From: an uncultured Desulfomonile sp.
GTDB lineage: Bacteria; Desulfobacterota; Desulfomonilia; Desulfomonilales; Desulfomonilaceae
Reading direction: 5' to 3'
NCBI GenBank assembly: GCA_937915285.1
Contig: CALDNG010000235.1
Coordinates: 1 to 23,656 of the forward strand
Length of the DNA: 23,656 bases
Made by a program: the position numbers and the translations under genes. The notes under the pieces are model-generated. The model was not told where the DNA came from, ran no database searches, and saw nothing but the letters and a program-made list of their open reading frames with translations. Numbering within the stretch: position 1 is the first letter of the stretch; each line of letters starts with the position of its first letter. Below are positions 16,070-23,656 of the stretch, in pieces.

Positions 16070-16699
16070 CTAGCCGGACTGGAACATGTTTGACTGAACA
16101 GGCTCGGGCCCGAGTCTAAAGCTTGTTCGGTGAGCGGGGCATGGCCCATGGCGTTTTATAGCAAGCTGGTGTTCCCTGGTTGCATATCCCTTGTGTTTAG
16201 CAAAGCCATAGTTGGGAAATTCCTTGTCCAATTCCCACATAATCCTGTCACGCGAGACCTTTGCGACTATACTGGCCGCAGCGATGGAGAGGCTGTGCCG
16301 ATCCCCCTTGATGATGGACTGCTGGGCACAGACGACATCAATTTTGATCGGGCCATCTATTAGCAGGTAGTCCGGAGTTACATCCAGCCTGGATGCCGCT
16401 ATTTTCATGGCCATTCTGGTGGCCTGGAAAATATTTATCCTGTCAATTTCCTGTGGTGAAACTACCCCAACTCCTACACTTCTGGCTCTGGATAATATAA
16501 GTTCGAACAGTGTGTTTCTTTTTTTTTCAGTTAGGAGTTTTGAATCGTCAAGACCGGGGACGTCAGAGAAGCCATTAAGTATGACAGCGCCTGCGACAAC
16601 AGGCCCGGCTAGCGGACCACGACCCGCCTCATCTATACCAGCAACCATGCGAGCGCCTGAAGCAAAAGCCAGTTCTTCGTATTTACTCGATGGAGCCAT
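16070..16699 (-). CDS. rnhB: Ribonuclease HII
   Basis: RNase HII cuts RNA in RNA-DNA hybrids and begins removal of single ribonucleotides from DNA. The 209-residue protein carries the metal-binding residues Asp23 and Glu24 in GIDEAGRGPLAGPV, Asp115 in LLIDGP, and Asp133 in IIKGDRHSLSIAAASIVAKV, followed by the conserved LDKEFPNYGFAKHKGYAT and HRTSFR. All active-site acids are intact. It is the last gene of the rpsP cluster, 32 bases after rplS. No clear ribosome site precedes the ATG at 16699, so translation may depend on upstream genes. Confidence 0.97.
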   Translation of the reverse strand: MAPSSKYEELAFASGARMVAGIDEAGRGPLAGPVVAGAVILNGFSDVPGLDDSKLLTEKKRNTLFELILSRARSVGVGVVSPQEIDRINIFQATRMAMKIAASRLDVTPDYLLIDGPIKIDVVCAQQSIIKGDRHSLSIAAASIVAKVSRDRIMWELDKEFPNYGFAKHKGYATREHQLAIKRHGPCPAHRTSFRLGPEPVQSNMFQSG

Positions 16700-16731
16700 G
16701 TCAGAAGCGGATCGTAGTTAAGTAATCAAGC

Positions 16732-17079
16732 CTAGTTATAGGATTTTTCCTTGATACGGGCAGCTTTACCGCGAAGTTTACGGATATAATATATTTTGGC
16801 TCTTCGGACTTTACCGCGGGTAACGACTTCCACTTTCTCCACCATAGGTGAATCCCTTGGGAAAACCCTTTCAACACCAATTCCGTATGATACTTTTCTA
16901 ACCGTGTAGCTCGATCCAGGTCCCCGGTTGTTGATAGCGATGACCGCTCCTTCGAAAACCTGAATTCGCTCGCGGTTTCCTTCCACTATCCTCACATGGA
17001 CTTTCACAGTGTCACCAGGGCGGAACGCTGGTAGATCCATACGGGTCTGTTCAAAGGCTAACTGATCTATAACATTCAT
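16732..17079 (-). CDS. rplS: 50S ribosomal protein L19
   Basis: L19 sits at the 30S-50S interface. The 115-residue length is standard. The conserved parts are [45 protein letters not shown] and [28 protein letters not shown] ribosome site precedes the ATG at 17079. It lies between trmD (14-base gap) and rnhB. Confidence 0.98.
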   Translation of the reverse strand: MNVIDQLAFEQTRMDLPAFRPGDTVKVHVRIVEGNRERIQVFEGAVIAINNRGPGSSYTVRKVSYGIGVERVFPRDSPMVEKVEVVTRGKVRRAKIYYIRKLRGKAARIKEKSYN

Positions 17080-17093
17080 TCTATCTCTCCCGA

Positions 17094-17831
17094 CTATATA
17101 TTCCGTTCATCTCTAATTTCTTCGAGAAGCTTCCGCTCTTCCTTGTCAAGAATTCTCTTTTCCAGAAGATCCGGACGCTTTACCAATGTCTTTGCCAGAG
17201 CCTGCTTCCTTCGCCATTGCCGTATTTTGGCGTGATGGCCTTCGAGCAGAATCGCGGGTGTTTCCATCCCTTCAAAAACCCTGGGCCTAGTGTATTGAGG
17301 ATATTCCAGTAATCCGTCGTAAAAAGATTCGCCATCGATGTTGCTGTCAGCCCCAAGGACACCCGGTATCAGCCGGCAAACAGCATCCACAATAACCATT
17401 ACAGCCGTCTCTCCTCCGGAAAGGATGAAATCACCGATGGAGATCTCCTCATCCACAAATGATCTTACACGCTCGTCGATTCCTTCGTACCGCCCACAGA
17501 CGAAAACCAGAGAGGTGGACTCCGCCAAACTCCGAACACGTTCCTGATCCAGCCTTGGGCCCTGAGGTGTTGTAAGGATGACCCTAGCTTTATGCGATTG
17601 GGCGCGAGTCTCACGAATGGCCTTTACTATGGGCTCGGGCTTCATTATCATTCCCGTGCCACCGCCAAAAGGGTAATCATCCGTCGTACGATGCCGATCC
17701 TCGGTAAAATCCCTCAAATCTATAGTGTCAAAGTTCAATAATCCGGCCTCTACGGCCCTTGCCGGATTTCCAAAAGTCATGAACGAATCAAAAATCCCCG
17801 GGAATATGGTTATAACCCTAATTTCCAACAT
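17094..17831 (-). CDS. trmD: tRNA (guanine-N1-)-methyltransferase
   Basis: TrmD methylates G37 next to the anticodon of several tRNAs with SAM, which prevents frameshifts. The 245-residue protein is of the SPOUT (trefoil-knot) class. It shows the N-terminal VITIFPGIF, the motif [14 protein letters not shown] (54-67), [15 protein letters not shown], and the knot segment [20 protein letters not shown]. The C-terminal tRNA-binding part includes [24 protein letters not shown]. Its first 14 bases overlap the end of rimM, which points to translational coupling. Confidence 0.98.
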   Translation of the reverse strand: MLEIRVITIFPGIFDSFMTFGNPARAVEAGLLNFDTIDLRDFTEDRHRTTDDYPFGGGTGMIMKPEPIVKAIRETRAQSHKARVILTTPQGPRLDQERVRSLAESTSLVFVCGRYEGIDERVRSFVDEEISIGDFILSGGETAVMVIVDAVCRLIPGVLGADSNIDGESFYDGLLEYPQYTRPRVFEGMETPAILLEGHHAKIRQWRRKQALAKTLVKRPDLLEKRILDKEERKLLEEIRDERNI

Positions 17832-18330
17832 CAGGCGCCAGACCTTCCAGGGGGTCCACCAACATCCTTTTAGACACCAGATCGGTTTCTATCACCACCT
17901 GATCTATGAAAGGAAGAAGGATCTCTCCATAAGCACCCCTGACTGTCAAAACATCATTGGCCCCTGTAGCCATGACGTCGGTCACCTTCCCGAGGTACTG
18001 ACCGCTCATGGTGTAAACATCCAGACCGATCAGTTCAAAATAGAAATATTCGTCTTCTTCTTTCGGGGGTAAGTTATCCTTCAATGTCCGAACCAACTGA
18101 CCTTTATACTCAGCCGCCTGTTCGGGAGTCCTTATCCCTTCAAACAAGACTAAAACAGACCCTTTGTGAATTCGGATCTGTTCAATAATCATCTTTGTAT
18201 CTTTTATTTCCAGCCACTCAGACTTCTCAAAGGCATGAAACGTCTCAGTAAAAGCCTGAATGGTGACCTCGCCACGAATCCCGAATGGCTTTTGAACCCT
18301 GCCAATTATTACAAGTCCATCGTTAGGCAT
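17818..18330 (-). CDS. rimM: 16S rRNA processing protein RimM
   Basis: RimM binds ribosomal protein S19 and helps mature the 30S head. The 170-residue protein has the N-terminal [19 protein letters not shown], the linker [25 protein letters not shown] of the PRC-barrel, and [24 protein letters not shown]. It lies 27 bases after khpA. The ribosome site before the ATG at 18330 is weak. It overlaps trmD by 14 bases. Confidence 0.96.
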   Translation of the reverse strand: MPNDGLVIIGRVQKPFGIRGEVTIQAFTETFHAFEKSEWLEIKDTKMIIEQIRIHKGSVLVLFEGIRTPEQAAEYKGQLVRTLKDNLPPKEEDEYFYFELIGLDVYTMSGQYLGKVTDVMATGANDVLTVRGAYGEILLPFIDQVVIETDLVSKRMLVDPLEGLAPDVGN

Positions 18331-18357
18331 GAGATTCTAATCAAATAGTAGAATGTG

Positions 18358-18588
18358 TCATTCCACTATTTCCAAGGCAACCCGGGTTTTTCTTTTTGTG
18401 GACGCTGCATTCAGGACCGAACGAATGGCCTTGGCCGTTCTGCCGTGCTTGCCGATAATTTTCCCAAGATCGGATTGCGCGACCTTCAGTTCGAGAATAA
18501 CCGCCTGTTCAGTCTGGGTTTCAGCCACAGTGACTTCGTCCGGATTGTCTACCAGCGCCCTGGCAAGGTATTCTGTCAGCTCTTTCAT
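18358..18588 (-). CDS. khpA: KH-domain RNA-binding protein (KhpA/YlqC family)
   Basis: A 76-residue single KH domain with the RNA-binding GxxG loop as GKHG (46-49) in LGKIIGKHGRTAKAIRSVL. KhpA proteins bind RNA, often with KhpB, and influence cell division and small-RNA function in several bacteria. The gene is nearly always found between rpsP and rimM, as here. GAGG precedes the ATG at 18588. Confidence 0.95.
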   Translation of the reverse strand: MKELTEYLARALVDNPDEVTVAETQTEQAVILELKVAQSDLGKIIGKHGRTAKAIRSVLNAASTKRKTRVALEIVE

Positions 18589-18635
18589 CTATGCCTCAAT
18601 GGATCTGTTAGGTATCCCGATGGTCTTCAGCCAGA

Positions 18636-18887
18636 TCAGGCGCTCGCGCTGCTTGACGAAATCCTGAAAAGTTTGCGAACCGTGTCTGATAACTCAGCGC
18701 CGCGCTCAATCCAGGACTTGATACCATCAAGATCCAGCTTTAATCCGTTCACTTTATCACGAGGATCGTAAGTGCCCAATTTGTCAAGGAATCTGCCATC
18801 ACGAGGAAACAGGGTATCAGCAGCCACCACCCGGTAGAAAGGTTTTTTCTTGGATCCGTGTCTCGCAAGTCTTATTTTAACTGCCAT
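18636..18887 (-). CDS. rpsP: 30S ribosomal protein S16
   Basis: S16 is needed for 30S assembly. The 83-residue protein begins MAVKIRLARHGSKKKPFYRV, with VAADTLFPRDGRFLDKLGTYDP following, as in the family; the tail ends ISSSSASA. The ATG at 18887 is supported by GGAGGT upstream. The frame is open to a TTG at 18920, but the family start is MAVKIRL. First gene of rpsP-khpA-rimM-trmD-rplS-rnhB. The usual upstream neighbour ffh is not present. Confidence 0.97.
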   Translation of the reverse strand: MAVKIRLARHGSKKKPFYRVVAADTLFPRDGRFLDKLGTYDPRDKVNGLKLDLDGIKSWIERGAELSDTVRKLFRISSSSASA

Positions 18888-18932
18888 ATATGAAGCGACC
18901 TCCAAAGGGTTCGTAGTCAATATAATCGAACT

Positions 18933-18961
18933 ATATTAATCAAGGCGCTTGCATCCGTCAA
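18933..18961 (-). promoter_or_regulatory. Promoter of the rpsP-khpA-rimM-trmD-rplS-rnhB operon
   Basis: Reading the minus strand: TTGACG (18956-18961), a 17-base spacer, then TAATAT (18933-18938). The expected start near 18926 leaves a leader of about 38 bases with the rpsP ribosome site. Confidence 0.7.
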
Positions 18962-19008
18962 GAACAAATGTAGAAAATTCACGCGTATCAACGTTATGTT
19001 GTTAGCAT

Positions 19009-19037
19009 TTGATAGACCTGGATTCTCATAATATTCT
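19009..19037 (+). promoter_or_regulatory. Candidate promoter of the glycosyltransferase operon
   Basis: TTGATA (19009-19014), a 17-base spacer and TATTCT (19032-19037). The predicted transcript start near 19044 lies after the first in-frame ATG (19041), which supports the ATG at 19083 as the true start. Confidence 0.5.
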
Positions 19038-19082
19038 GTTATGGCTTCAAATAACTTCTGGATTGTTTTGGCGGGGTCATAC

Positions 19083-19727
19083 ATGGAAAAAGCCAGAAAC
19101 AATTTTCTTATTATTTTTACGAGGTATCCGCGACCCGGACGATCCAAGACCCGCCTGATTCCAGTACTAGGTCCTATCAATGCCGCTCTTCTCCAGAAGG
19201 CCTTGACGGAATTGACCATAAGAAAAATCCAGCCACTGGCAAAATCGGGAATGATACGGACGCGTGTATTTTTTGATGGCGCCTCGAATGCTGAAATGAT
19301 GGATTGGCTGGGGCATGAACTTGTGTTCCAGGAACAGGCGGATGGCGATCTCGGATACCGGATGCTGAATGCCTTTGATGACTCATTCAACAGTCATGAC
19401 GCATCAAGCGCGGTGATCATTGGGACCGATATATATGAACTTGAAGCTGATCTTATAAATGAGGCCTTTTCAGCGCTGCTGGAGGCTGATGTAGTGATTG
19501 GTCCGGCCAAGGACGGAGGTTATTATCTGATCGGCCTTAACAATAGCTGTCCGGAACTGTTCAACAATATCTCCTGGGGAACCTCATCCGTTTTGAAGCA
19601 AACCCTTGCCAGAACATTTTCGCTTAACATGAAAGTTCATATCCTACGGACACTTCATGATATAGATAGACCTGATGATCTTGAACACCTTGATTTGGAG
19701 TCTTTGATACCATCCCTGAACCGATAG
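19083..19727 (+). CDS. Glycosyltransferase, TIGR04282 type (rSAM/selenodomain-associated transferase 1)
   Basis: The 214-residue protein has a GT-A/nucleotidyltransferase-like fold (also called DUF2064). Visible family marks are LIIFTRYPRPGRSKTRLIP near the start, VIIGTDIYEL (the acidic metal-binding position), DVVIGPAKDGGYYLIGL, ISWGTSSVLKQTL and HDIDRPDDL near the end. The family is named for its neighbourhood with radical-SAM/selenodomain genes and has been linked to arsenosugar-type pathways, but its sugar and acceptor are not established. The next gene begins two bases after the stop. ATG 19083 (GGGG about eight bases upstream) is preferred to ATG 19041, which lacks a ribosome site. Confidence 0.85.
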   Translation: MEKARNNFLIIFTRYPRPGRSKTRLIPVLGPINAALLQKALTELTIRKIQPLAKSGMIRTRVFFDGASNAEMMDWLGHELVFQEQADGDLGYRMLNAFDDSFNSHDASSAVIIGTDIYELEADLINEAFSALLEADVVIGPAKDGGYYLIGLNNSCPELFNNISWGTSSVLKQTLARTFSLNMKVHILRTLHDIDRPDDLEHLDLESLIPSLNR

Positions 19728-19729
19728 CC

Positions 19730-20413
19730 ATGAAACCAAGAATTAGTGTCATAATCCCAACGCTCAATGAGTCATCCAATCTTGAGACTTGTGTTGGATC
19801 CTTAGGGTCCGATCGGGATTTTGAACTTCTGGTAGTGGATGGTGGAAGCAAGGATAGAACTCCTGAACTGGCACAAAGTCTTGGGGCACGCGTGATTCGC
19901 TCCCAGGCGTGCCGGGCATCCCAGATGAACATAGGCGCACAGTCGTCCTCCAATGAAATACTGTTGTTCCTTCATGCAGATACCGTGTTGCCACCGGACT
20001 GGAAAGAAGTAGTTTATCAGATAATCTGCTTTCCTGGAGTGTCGCTCGGGGCATTCAAATTTAAACTGGATGATGATCGTCTACTGTTCCAGCTCATTGA
20101 AAGGCTTGCCAATTTCAGATCTCATTTTTTTCAGATGCCCTACGGAGATCAAGCCATTTTTGTTAAACGTGATATTTTTTTTCGACTCGGAGCTTTCCCG
20201 GAAATAAGCATCATGGAGGATTTTGTCTTCTGCAGGACGGCCCGAAAACTCGGTCGCATAAAAACAGCTTCTTCGGCTGTTGTAACATCGGGCCGACGAT
20301 GGAGACGGCGTGGCATAATAAAAACCACGCTTATCAACCAGCTAATCATAGCCTCGTTCGCTCTCGGGGTCTCTCACACGAGACTCCGAGAACTCTATGA
20401 TTCAGTAAGGTGA
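19730..20413 (+). CDS. Family-2 glycosyltransferase, TIGR04283 type (rSAM/selenodomain-associated transferase 2)
   Basis: A 227-residue GT-A enzyme with SVIIPTLNESSNLETCV at the nucleotide-sugar site, LLVVDGGSKDRTPELA, RASQMNIGAQ, and LLFLHADTVLPPDW, in which the HAD of this subfamily takes the place of the usual DxD. MPYGDQAIFV and the ED in IMEDFVFCRTARKLG complete the pattern. It pairs with the preceding gene (two-base gap), as in many genomes that carry both families. The C-terminal stretch LINQLIIASFALGVS is hydrophobic and may touch the membrane. Substrate unknown. Confidence 0.88.
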   Translation: MKPRISVIIPTLNESSNLETCVGSLGSDRDFELLVVDGGSKDRTPELAQSLGARVIRSQACRASQMNIGAQSSSNEILLFLHADTVLPPDWKEVVYQIICFPGVSLGAFKFKLDDDRLLFQLIERLANFRSHFFQMPYGDQAIFVKRDIFFRLGAFPEISIMEDFVFCRTARKLGRIKTASSAVVTSGRRWRRRGIIKTTLINQLIIASFALGVSHTRLRELYDSVR

Positions 20414-20452
20414 AGCTTTGAACATAAACAATCAGGATTCGGTTAAAAACAG

Positions 20453-21439
20453 ATGAGATGTTTGGTGACAGGCGGTACGGGTTTTGTCGGCAGCCATATT
20501 GTCGAAAAAGCCCTGCAAAAAGGTTGGGATTTGATTTGTCTGGTTCGAGACGTTGCTGCGATAAAACATCTTTCGGAAATGCGAGTGACTTTATGGGACG
20601 TAGAAAACCTTGAAACCAGGCTTATCAATTCACCTCAGGTTGATGTAGTGATTCATGTGGCGGGGGCTACTCGTGCATTGAATTACGGGGAGTACTTCGA
20701 TGCAAATGTCGGGTTTACAAGATGGCTGATTGAGTCTTTGATCAAGTCTGGCGCATGCAACAACCTGTCACGATTTGTGCTGGTAAGTTCCCAGGCAGCA
20801 GCCGGGCCTTCCATTAGTGATTTTGAACCGGTCTCAGAGGAAGAAACGCCCCACCCGCTCTCTGATTACGGGCGGTCAAAAATGGAAGGTGAAAAGGTTG
20901 CGTTGTTTTTCAGGGATCAATTGCCCTTGACTATAATCAGACCTCCGACTGTATTTGGCCCCAGAGACACGGATGTTTTAGGTGTTTTCCAGTCTGCTCG
21001 TTTCAGGATTACTCCTGTGGTGGCCGGTCCAGATCGTCTGGTGAGCATAATTTATGTTGAGGATCTGGCAGACGGCATCCTGACCGCTGCAGCATCAAGC
21101 GAAATTCCTTCAGGGGAAATTTTTTTCCTGGCCAATGAGAAACCGGTGGTTTGGAGGGAGTTCGCAGAGCTGATCGGACGAAGCATGGGGTACAACCCTT
21201 TTGTAATACCTCTTCCAGTGTCCATCATGAGACTGATTGGCAAAGGCGGTGACATGATCGGAAAGCTGACCGGAAAACCCGCTTTGATAAGATCGGAAAA
21301 AATCATGGAAATGGAACAGTTGGCGTGGGTATGTTCTTCTGAAAAGGCAAAAAGGCAGTTATCCTGGGTAAGCAAAACACCCTTGGAAGACGCAATTAAC
21401 AAAACAAGGGACTGGTACAAAAGAATGGGATGGATCTGA
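20453..21439 (+). CDS. NAD-dependent epimerase/dehydratase (extended SDR)
   Basis: The 328-residue protein begins with the NAD(P)-binding VTGGTGFVG (5-13) and has VIHVAGATRA, LVSSQAAAGPS (active-site serine) and YGRSK with Tyr139 and Lys143. RPPTVFGPRD follows, as in nucleotide-sugar epimerases and related dehydrogenases. The family covers sugar-nucleotide, sterol and dihydroflavonol-type substrates, and the sequence alone does not decide. It follows the two glycosyltransferases by 39 bases, so a sugar or glycolipid substrate is a reasonable inference. The ribosome site is weak. Confidence 0.85.
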   Translation: MRCLVTGGTGFVGSHIVEKALQKGWDLICLVRDVAAIKHLSEMRVTLWDVENLETRLINSPQVDVVIHVAGATRALNYGEYFDANVGFTRWLIESLIKSGACNNLSRFVLVSSQAAAGPSISDFEPVSEEETPHPLSDYGRSKMEGEKVALFFRDQLPLTIIRPPTVFGPRDTDVLGVFQSARFRITPVVAGPDRLVSIIYVEDLADGILTAAASSEIPSGEIFFLANEKPVVWREFAELIGRSMGYNPFVIPLPVSIMRLIGKGGDMIGKLTGKPALIRSEKIMEMEQLAWVCSSEKAKRQLSWVSKTPLEDAINKTRDWYKRMGWI

Positions 21440-21541
21440 TCAAGGCCTTCGTGGGCGAAGCCAACAAACTTAGGTCTTTCCGATCCACTCTTTCAGAATA
21501 TGCTATTCAAGGACGCCTTTTCGGGGCAATAGCTGGAAATA

Positions 21542-22243
21542 CTACTTTTGGGCAACCAAAAGAAGATTCTTTCCCACGGGAGGATTAGCGATACTTTCCA
21601 ATCGCCTGACTACGGGCACCACATAATTATCAAAAAGGGTTACCCCCGTTTTATTCATTGTGTTTTCGAGCAAAACGAAATTTACGAACCATGGCAAAAT
21701 GCCAACAAAATCAAAGTATCGCAGTCGCACGATCCTGAAACCGGATTCTTCTACCAATGTCTTGAGACGCCGTTTCGTATACCGACGATGGTGACCGACA
21801 TTTCGGTCAAATTCACTGTAAAGCCATTCCAGGGCAGGAACAAACAACAAAAGTTTACCGCCTGATTTCAGCAATTCTAATGAATTTTTTAGTTCCGCGC
21901 CATCATCCTCTATATGTTCCAGCACATTTATGTACACTATCGAATCAAATGCTACCGGTGAATTTTCAGCTTTCAAATAGCCATTGACAGCCTGGGCTCG
22001 TTTGTCATTAGAGAGTTCTTCGAGCAAAAAAGGATACATATTTGAAGATGGTTCAAAAGCATATAGTTTTTTTATTGATTTTGTCAGAAGCATCTTTGAG
22101 ACGCTTCCTATCCCTGCGCCAATTTCAGCGACCGTCTCCCCCAGGTGGGGCGAAATCTCATCAACTATCCAACCATGGTAGTTGGCCGCAAATGACATGG
22201 CTTCCAATTCCTTACCGATATATTCAGGACCTTTGCCAGACAT
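21542..22243 (-). CDS. Class I SAM-dependent methyltransferase
   Basis: A 233-residue protein with motif I VAEIGAGIGSVSKMLL (38-53), the acidic end of strand 2 (LYAFEPSSNM), motif II/post-I region FDSIVYINVLEHIEDD, and LKSGGKLLLFVPALEWLYSEFD. This matches the type-11/12 methyltransferase fold. The substrate is not evident. The HHRRYTKRRL segment and the Phe/Leu-rich stretch FDFVGILPWFVNFVLL resemble methyltransferases found beside polyprenol-phosphate glycosyltransferases. The ribosome site GAGGAA overlaps the alkaline phosphatase stop codon, so the two are probably cotranscribed and coupled. Confidence 0.85.
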   Translation of the reverse strand: MSGKGPEYIGKELEAMSFAANYHGWIVDEISPHLGETVAEIGAGIGSVSKMLLTKSIKKLYAFEPSSNMYPFLLEELSNDKRAQAVNGYLKAENSPVAFDSIVYINVLEHIEDDGAELKNSLELLKSGGKLLLFVPALEWLYSEFDRNVGHHRRYTKRRLKTLVEESGFRIVRLRYFDFVGILPWFVNFVLLENTMNKTGVTLFDNYVVPVVRRLESIANPPVGKNLLLVAQK

Positions 22244-22252
22244 GAAGTTTCC

Positions 22253-23656
22253 TCAACCAAAAGCTATTACATGACATGCTTTTTCAGATTTCTGGAAATA
22301 GTATGCCATAGCCGGTATTGTTAATAGCCTGGAAGCCTTTTTTTCCTTAAGCGCCGGTATCGACAGGTTTAACAAACGGGCTATTTTTATGGCTATGTCG
22401 GTGTTGTCGTAGTTGCCTTCGAACGTTTTTGCGCCAGGACCTATAGCCCGGGTGATGATATGATGATCTGTGTGACCATTGGAGGCCCACTCAATTTTTG
22501 ACCTTTGGCTCGTTATTTTGCTCAAGGCTCTCAATGATCCACTCTTGTCATGTTTGGCCGATTTGTCTGCGGCATTTTTTCCTGCAAGCTTATCTTCAGA
22601 TGCCTTGGCCATGTAGCTTTCAAGGAGTTCTGATTCTTCCGGTGTTAGTTCAAAACCGGCAGCTTTTAGCTGATTCCTGATCTGGTCCGGATGCCTCCTG
22701 ATTTTGTCTTCGACATGACCTAGGCTCCTAGTGATGACCTCGAGGGCCTTGGGGTCCATAGAGAATTCTCCTTCCCCCAAGCGCTTTAGTCCTCCGGTTT
22801 CGTGGTCCGCTGTTACAATTACCAGCGTCTCAGGATGGGTTTTCTGAAATTTGAGACCCACAGCCACGGCGTCATCGAATTCCAGCGTTTCCTCTATCAT
22901 TGTTTTTATGTCGTTGGCGTGGCAGGCATGATCGATTCTTCCTCCCTCCACTACCAGCAGGAACCCTTTGGGGTTTTTCTCCACCATGGTAATGGCGGCG
23001 CTAGTCATATCTGCCAGTGTGGGCATGTGGGACAGTCCCGGATTGTTTTTTCGGTCGATAGCGAAAGGCATATCCCCTGAAGAAAACATTCCAAAGAGTC
23101 GTTGAATTTGCCCAGGCTGTACCGCTTTGAGTTCCTTCAAATTTTCGACGTACTCATAACCCTTTTCCTTCATCAATGCGATGACATCGGTTTCATCTTT
23201 CCTGTCGCTGCCCTTATGTGATGAGGGGGCAAAATGCTTTGAGCCCACACCAAGGACCACGTCGGCCATGAAATCCGGTAGCTGAACAGCTATTTCGTTA
23301 TGGCTTCCCCTGTTTGACGAAATTGCATATAAAGCCGCCGGTGTCGCATCTGTTATTCGTGCGGTACTGACTATGCCCACTGAAAGTCCCGCTTTTTTGG
23401 CGGCCATTCCAATACCTTCTGCAGTCGTTCCATCCGGTAGCACATTGAGTTGCCCGTTTTTTGTTTTGAATCCTGAATAAATGGCTGTGGCAGCAGCAGC
23501 TGAGTCTGTCACCTTTGAACTGGCTGAATGGGTGGTGGTGGTTCCTGATATATTTATTGAGCCGATCACCAGTTCCCTGTTCAGGACGTCCCTGGCATAA
23601 ACCTGGGCTGCCTTAACCTGATTGGGCCCCATGCCGTCACCAATAAAAAGAATAAC
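22253..23656 (-). CDS. Alkaline phosphatase (5' partial)
   Basis: The frame runs out of the window at its 5' end; 467 residues are visible. The first ones, VILFIGDGMGPNQ, are the metal-binding DGMG motif near the start of the mature enzyme. TDSAAAATAI holds the phosphorylated serine (visible residue 52). VEGGRIDHACHAND, TADHETGG and NGHTDHHI provide the further zinc and magnesium ligands. It hydrolyses phosphate monoesters, normally in the periplasm, so a signal peptide is expected outside the window. A Lys/Ser-rich insertion precedes the last metal motif. The ending is unusual: LLTIPAMAYYFQKSEKACHVIAFG, which may replace the usual short helix end. It is followed by the methyltransferase nine bases later. 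Confidence 0.92.
   Translation of the reverse strand, partial: VILFIGDGMGPNQVKAAQVYARDVLNRELVIGSINISGTTTTHSASSKVTDSAAAATAIYSGFKTKNGQLNVLPDGTTAEGIGMAAKKAGLSVGIVSTARITDATPAALYAISSNRGSHNEIAVQLPDFMADVVLGVGSKHFAPSSHKGSDRKDETDVIALMKEKGYEYVENLKELKAVQPGQIQRLFGMFSSGDMPFAIDRKNNPGLSHMPTLADMTSAAITMVEKNPKGFLLVVEGGRIDHACHANDIKTMIEETLEFDDAVAVGLKFQKTHPETLVIVTADHETGGLKRLGEGEFSMDPKALEVITRSLGHVEDKIRRHPDQIRNQLKAAGFELTPEESELLESYMAKASEDKLAGKNAADKSAKHDKSGSLRALSKITSQRSKIEWASNGHTDHHIITRAIGPGAKTFEGNYDNTDIAIKIARLLNLSIPALKEKKASRLLTIPAMAYYFQKSEKACHVIAFG

Noticed and set aside
18355..18771. A 138-codon plus-strand frame opposite khpA and rpsP
   Set aside because: It is antisense to two conserved genes with clear family matches and has no ribosome site or recognisable domain.
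21441..21460. Short inverted repeat GGCcTTCG/CGAAGCC after the SDR gene as a terminator
   Set aside because: The stem is seven pairs with a bulge and no T run follows on either strand, so I do not call it.
1..23656. tRNA or rRNA genes, CRISPR arrays, insertion sequences, phage or defence genes
   Set aside because: Reading both strands of the intergenic regions I saw no tRNA T-loop pattern, spaced direct repeats, terminal inverted repeats or transposase-like frames.

Overview
The window looks like chromosomal DNA of a Deltaproteobacterium (Desulfobacterota; a Desulfomonile or Syntrophobacter-like lineage is my guess, from gene order and family membership only). GC content is moderate and most genes are single-copy housekeeping functions. 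I see no tRNA, rRNA, insertion sequence, phage gene or CRISPR array.

Layout. (1) 1-3909: the 3' end of an unknown Pro/Ala-rich protein, then a hairpin that serves as a two-way terminator and holds a perfect parS-type 16-mer, then a minus-strand glycolytic operon gap-pgk-tpiA-secG with a near-consensus promoter. (2) 4079-8401: accessory genes. These are a small secreted protein, a CysM-type cysteine synthase, a secreted protein with a papain-like Cys/His/Asp pattern, a convergent outer-membrane beta-barrel protein, a 90-residue unknown protein, a possible structured small RNA, and tatA. (3) 8486-12548: holA (DNA polymerase III delta) with a large insertion, a flavin reductase-like protein, a phenylacetate-CoA ligase and a small basic SAP/Rho-N-like protein. 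(4) 12717-16064: a 1115-residue AsmA/YhdP-like membrane-anchored protein. (5) 16070-18961: the minus-strand translation cluster rpsP-khpA-rimM-trmD-rplS-rnhB with its own promoter. (6) 19009-21439: a plus-strand operon of two glycosyltransferases of the 'rSAM/selenodomain-associated' types and an extended short-chain dehydrogenase. (7) 21542-23656: a minus-strand pair, alkaline phosphatase (5' end outside the window) and a SAM-dependent methyltransferase.

How the genes work together. Lower glycolysis and the Sec channel subunit share one transcript, with an intercistronic hairpin between gap and pgk. The translation cluster joins ribosomal proteins S16 and L19 with a 16S maturation factor, a tRNA methylase, a KH RNA-binding protein and RNase HII. 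Several genes serve the cell envelope: secG, tatA, the beta-barrel, the AsmA-like protein, the secreted proteins and the glycosyltransferase operon.

I do not find a clear new multi-gene defence or biosynthetic system. The most interesting signals are the parS site inside a terminator stem, the orphan terminator with two preceding stem-loops at 7367-7490, the secreted Cys/His/Asp protein facing a beta-barrel gene, the enlarged HolA, and the paired glycosyltransferases without their radical-SAM partner.
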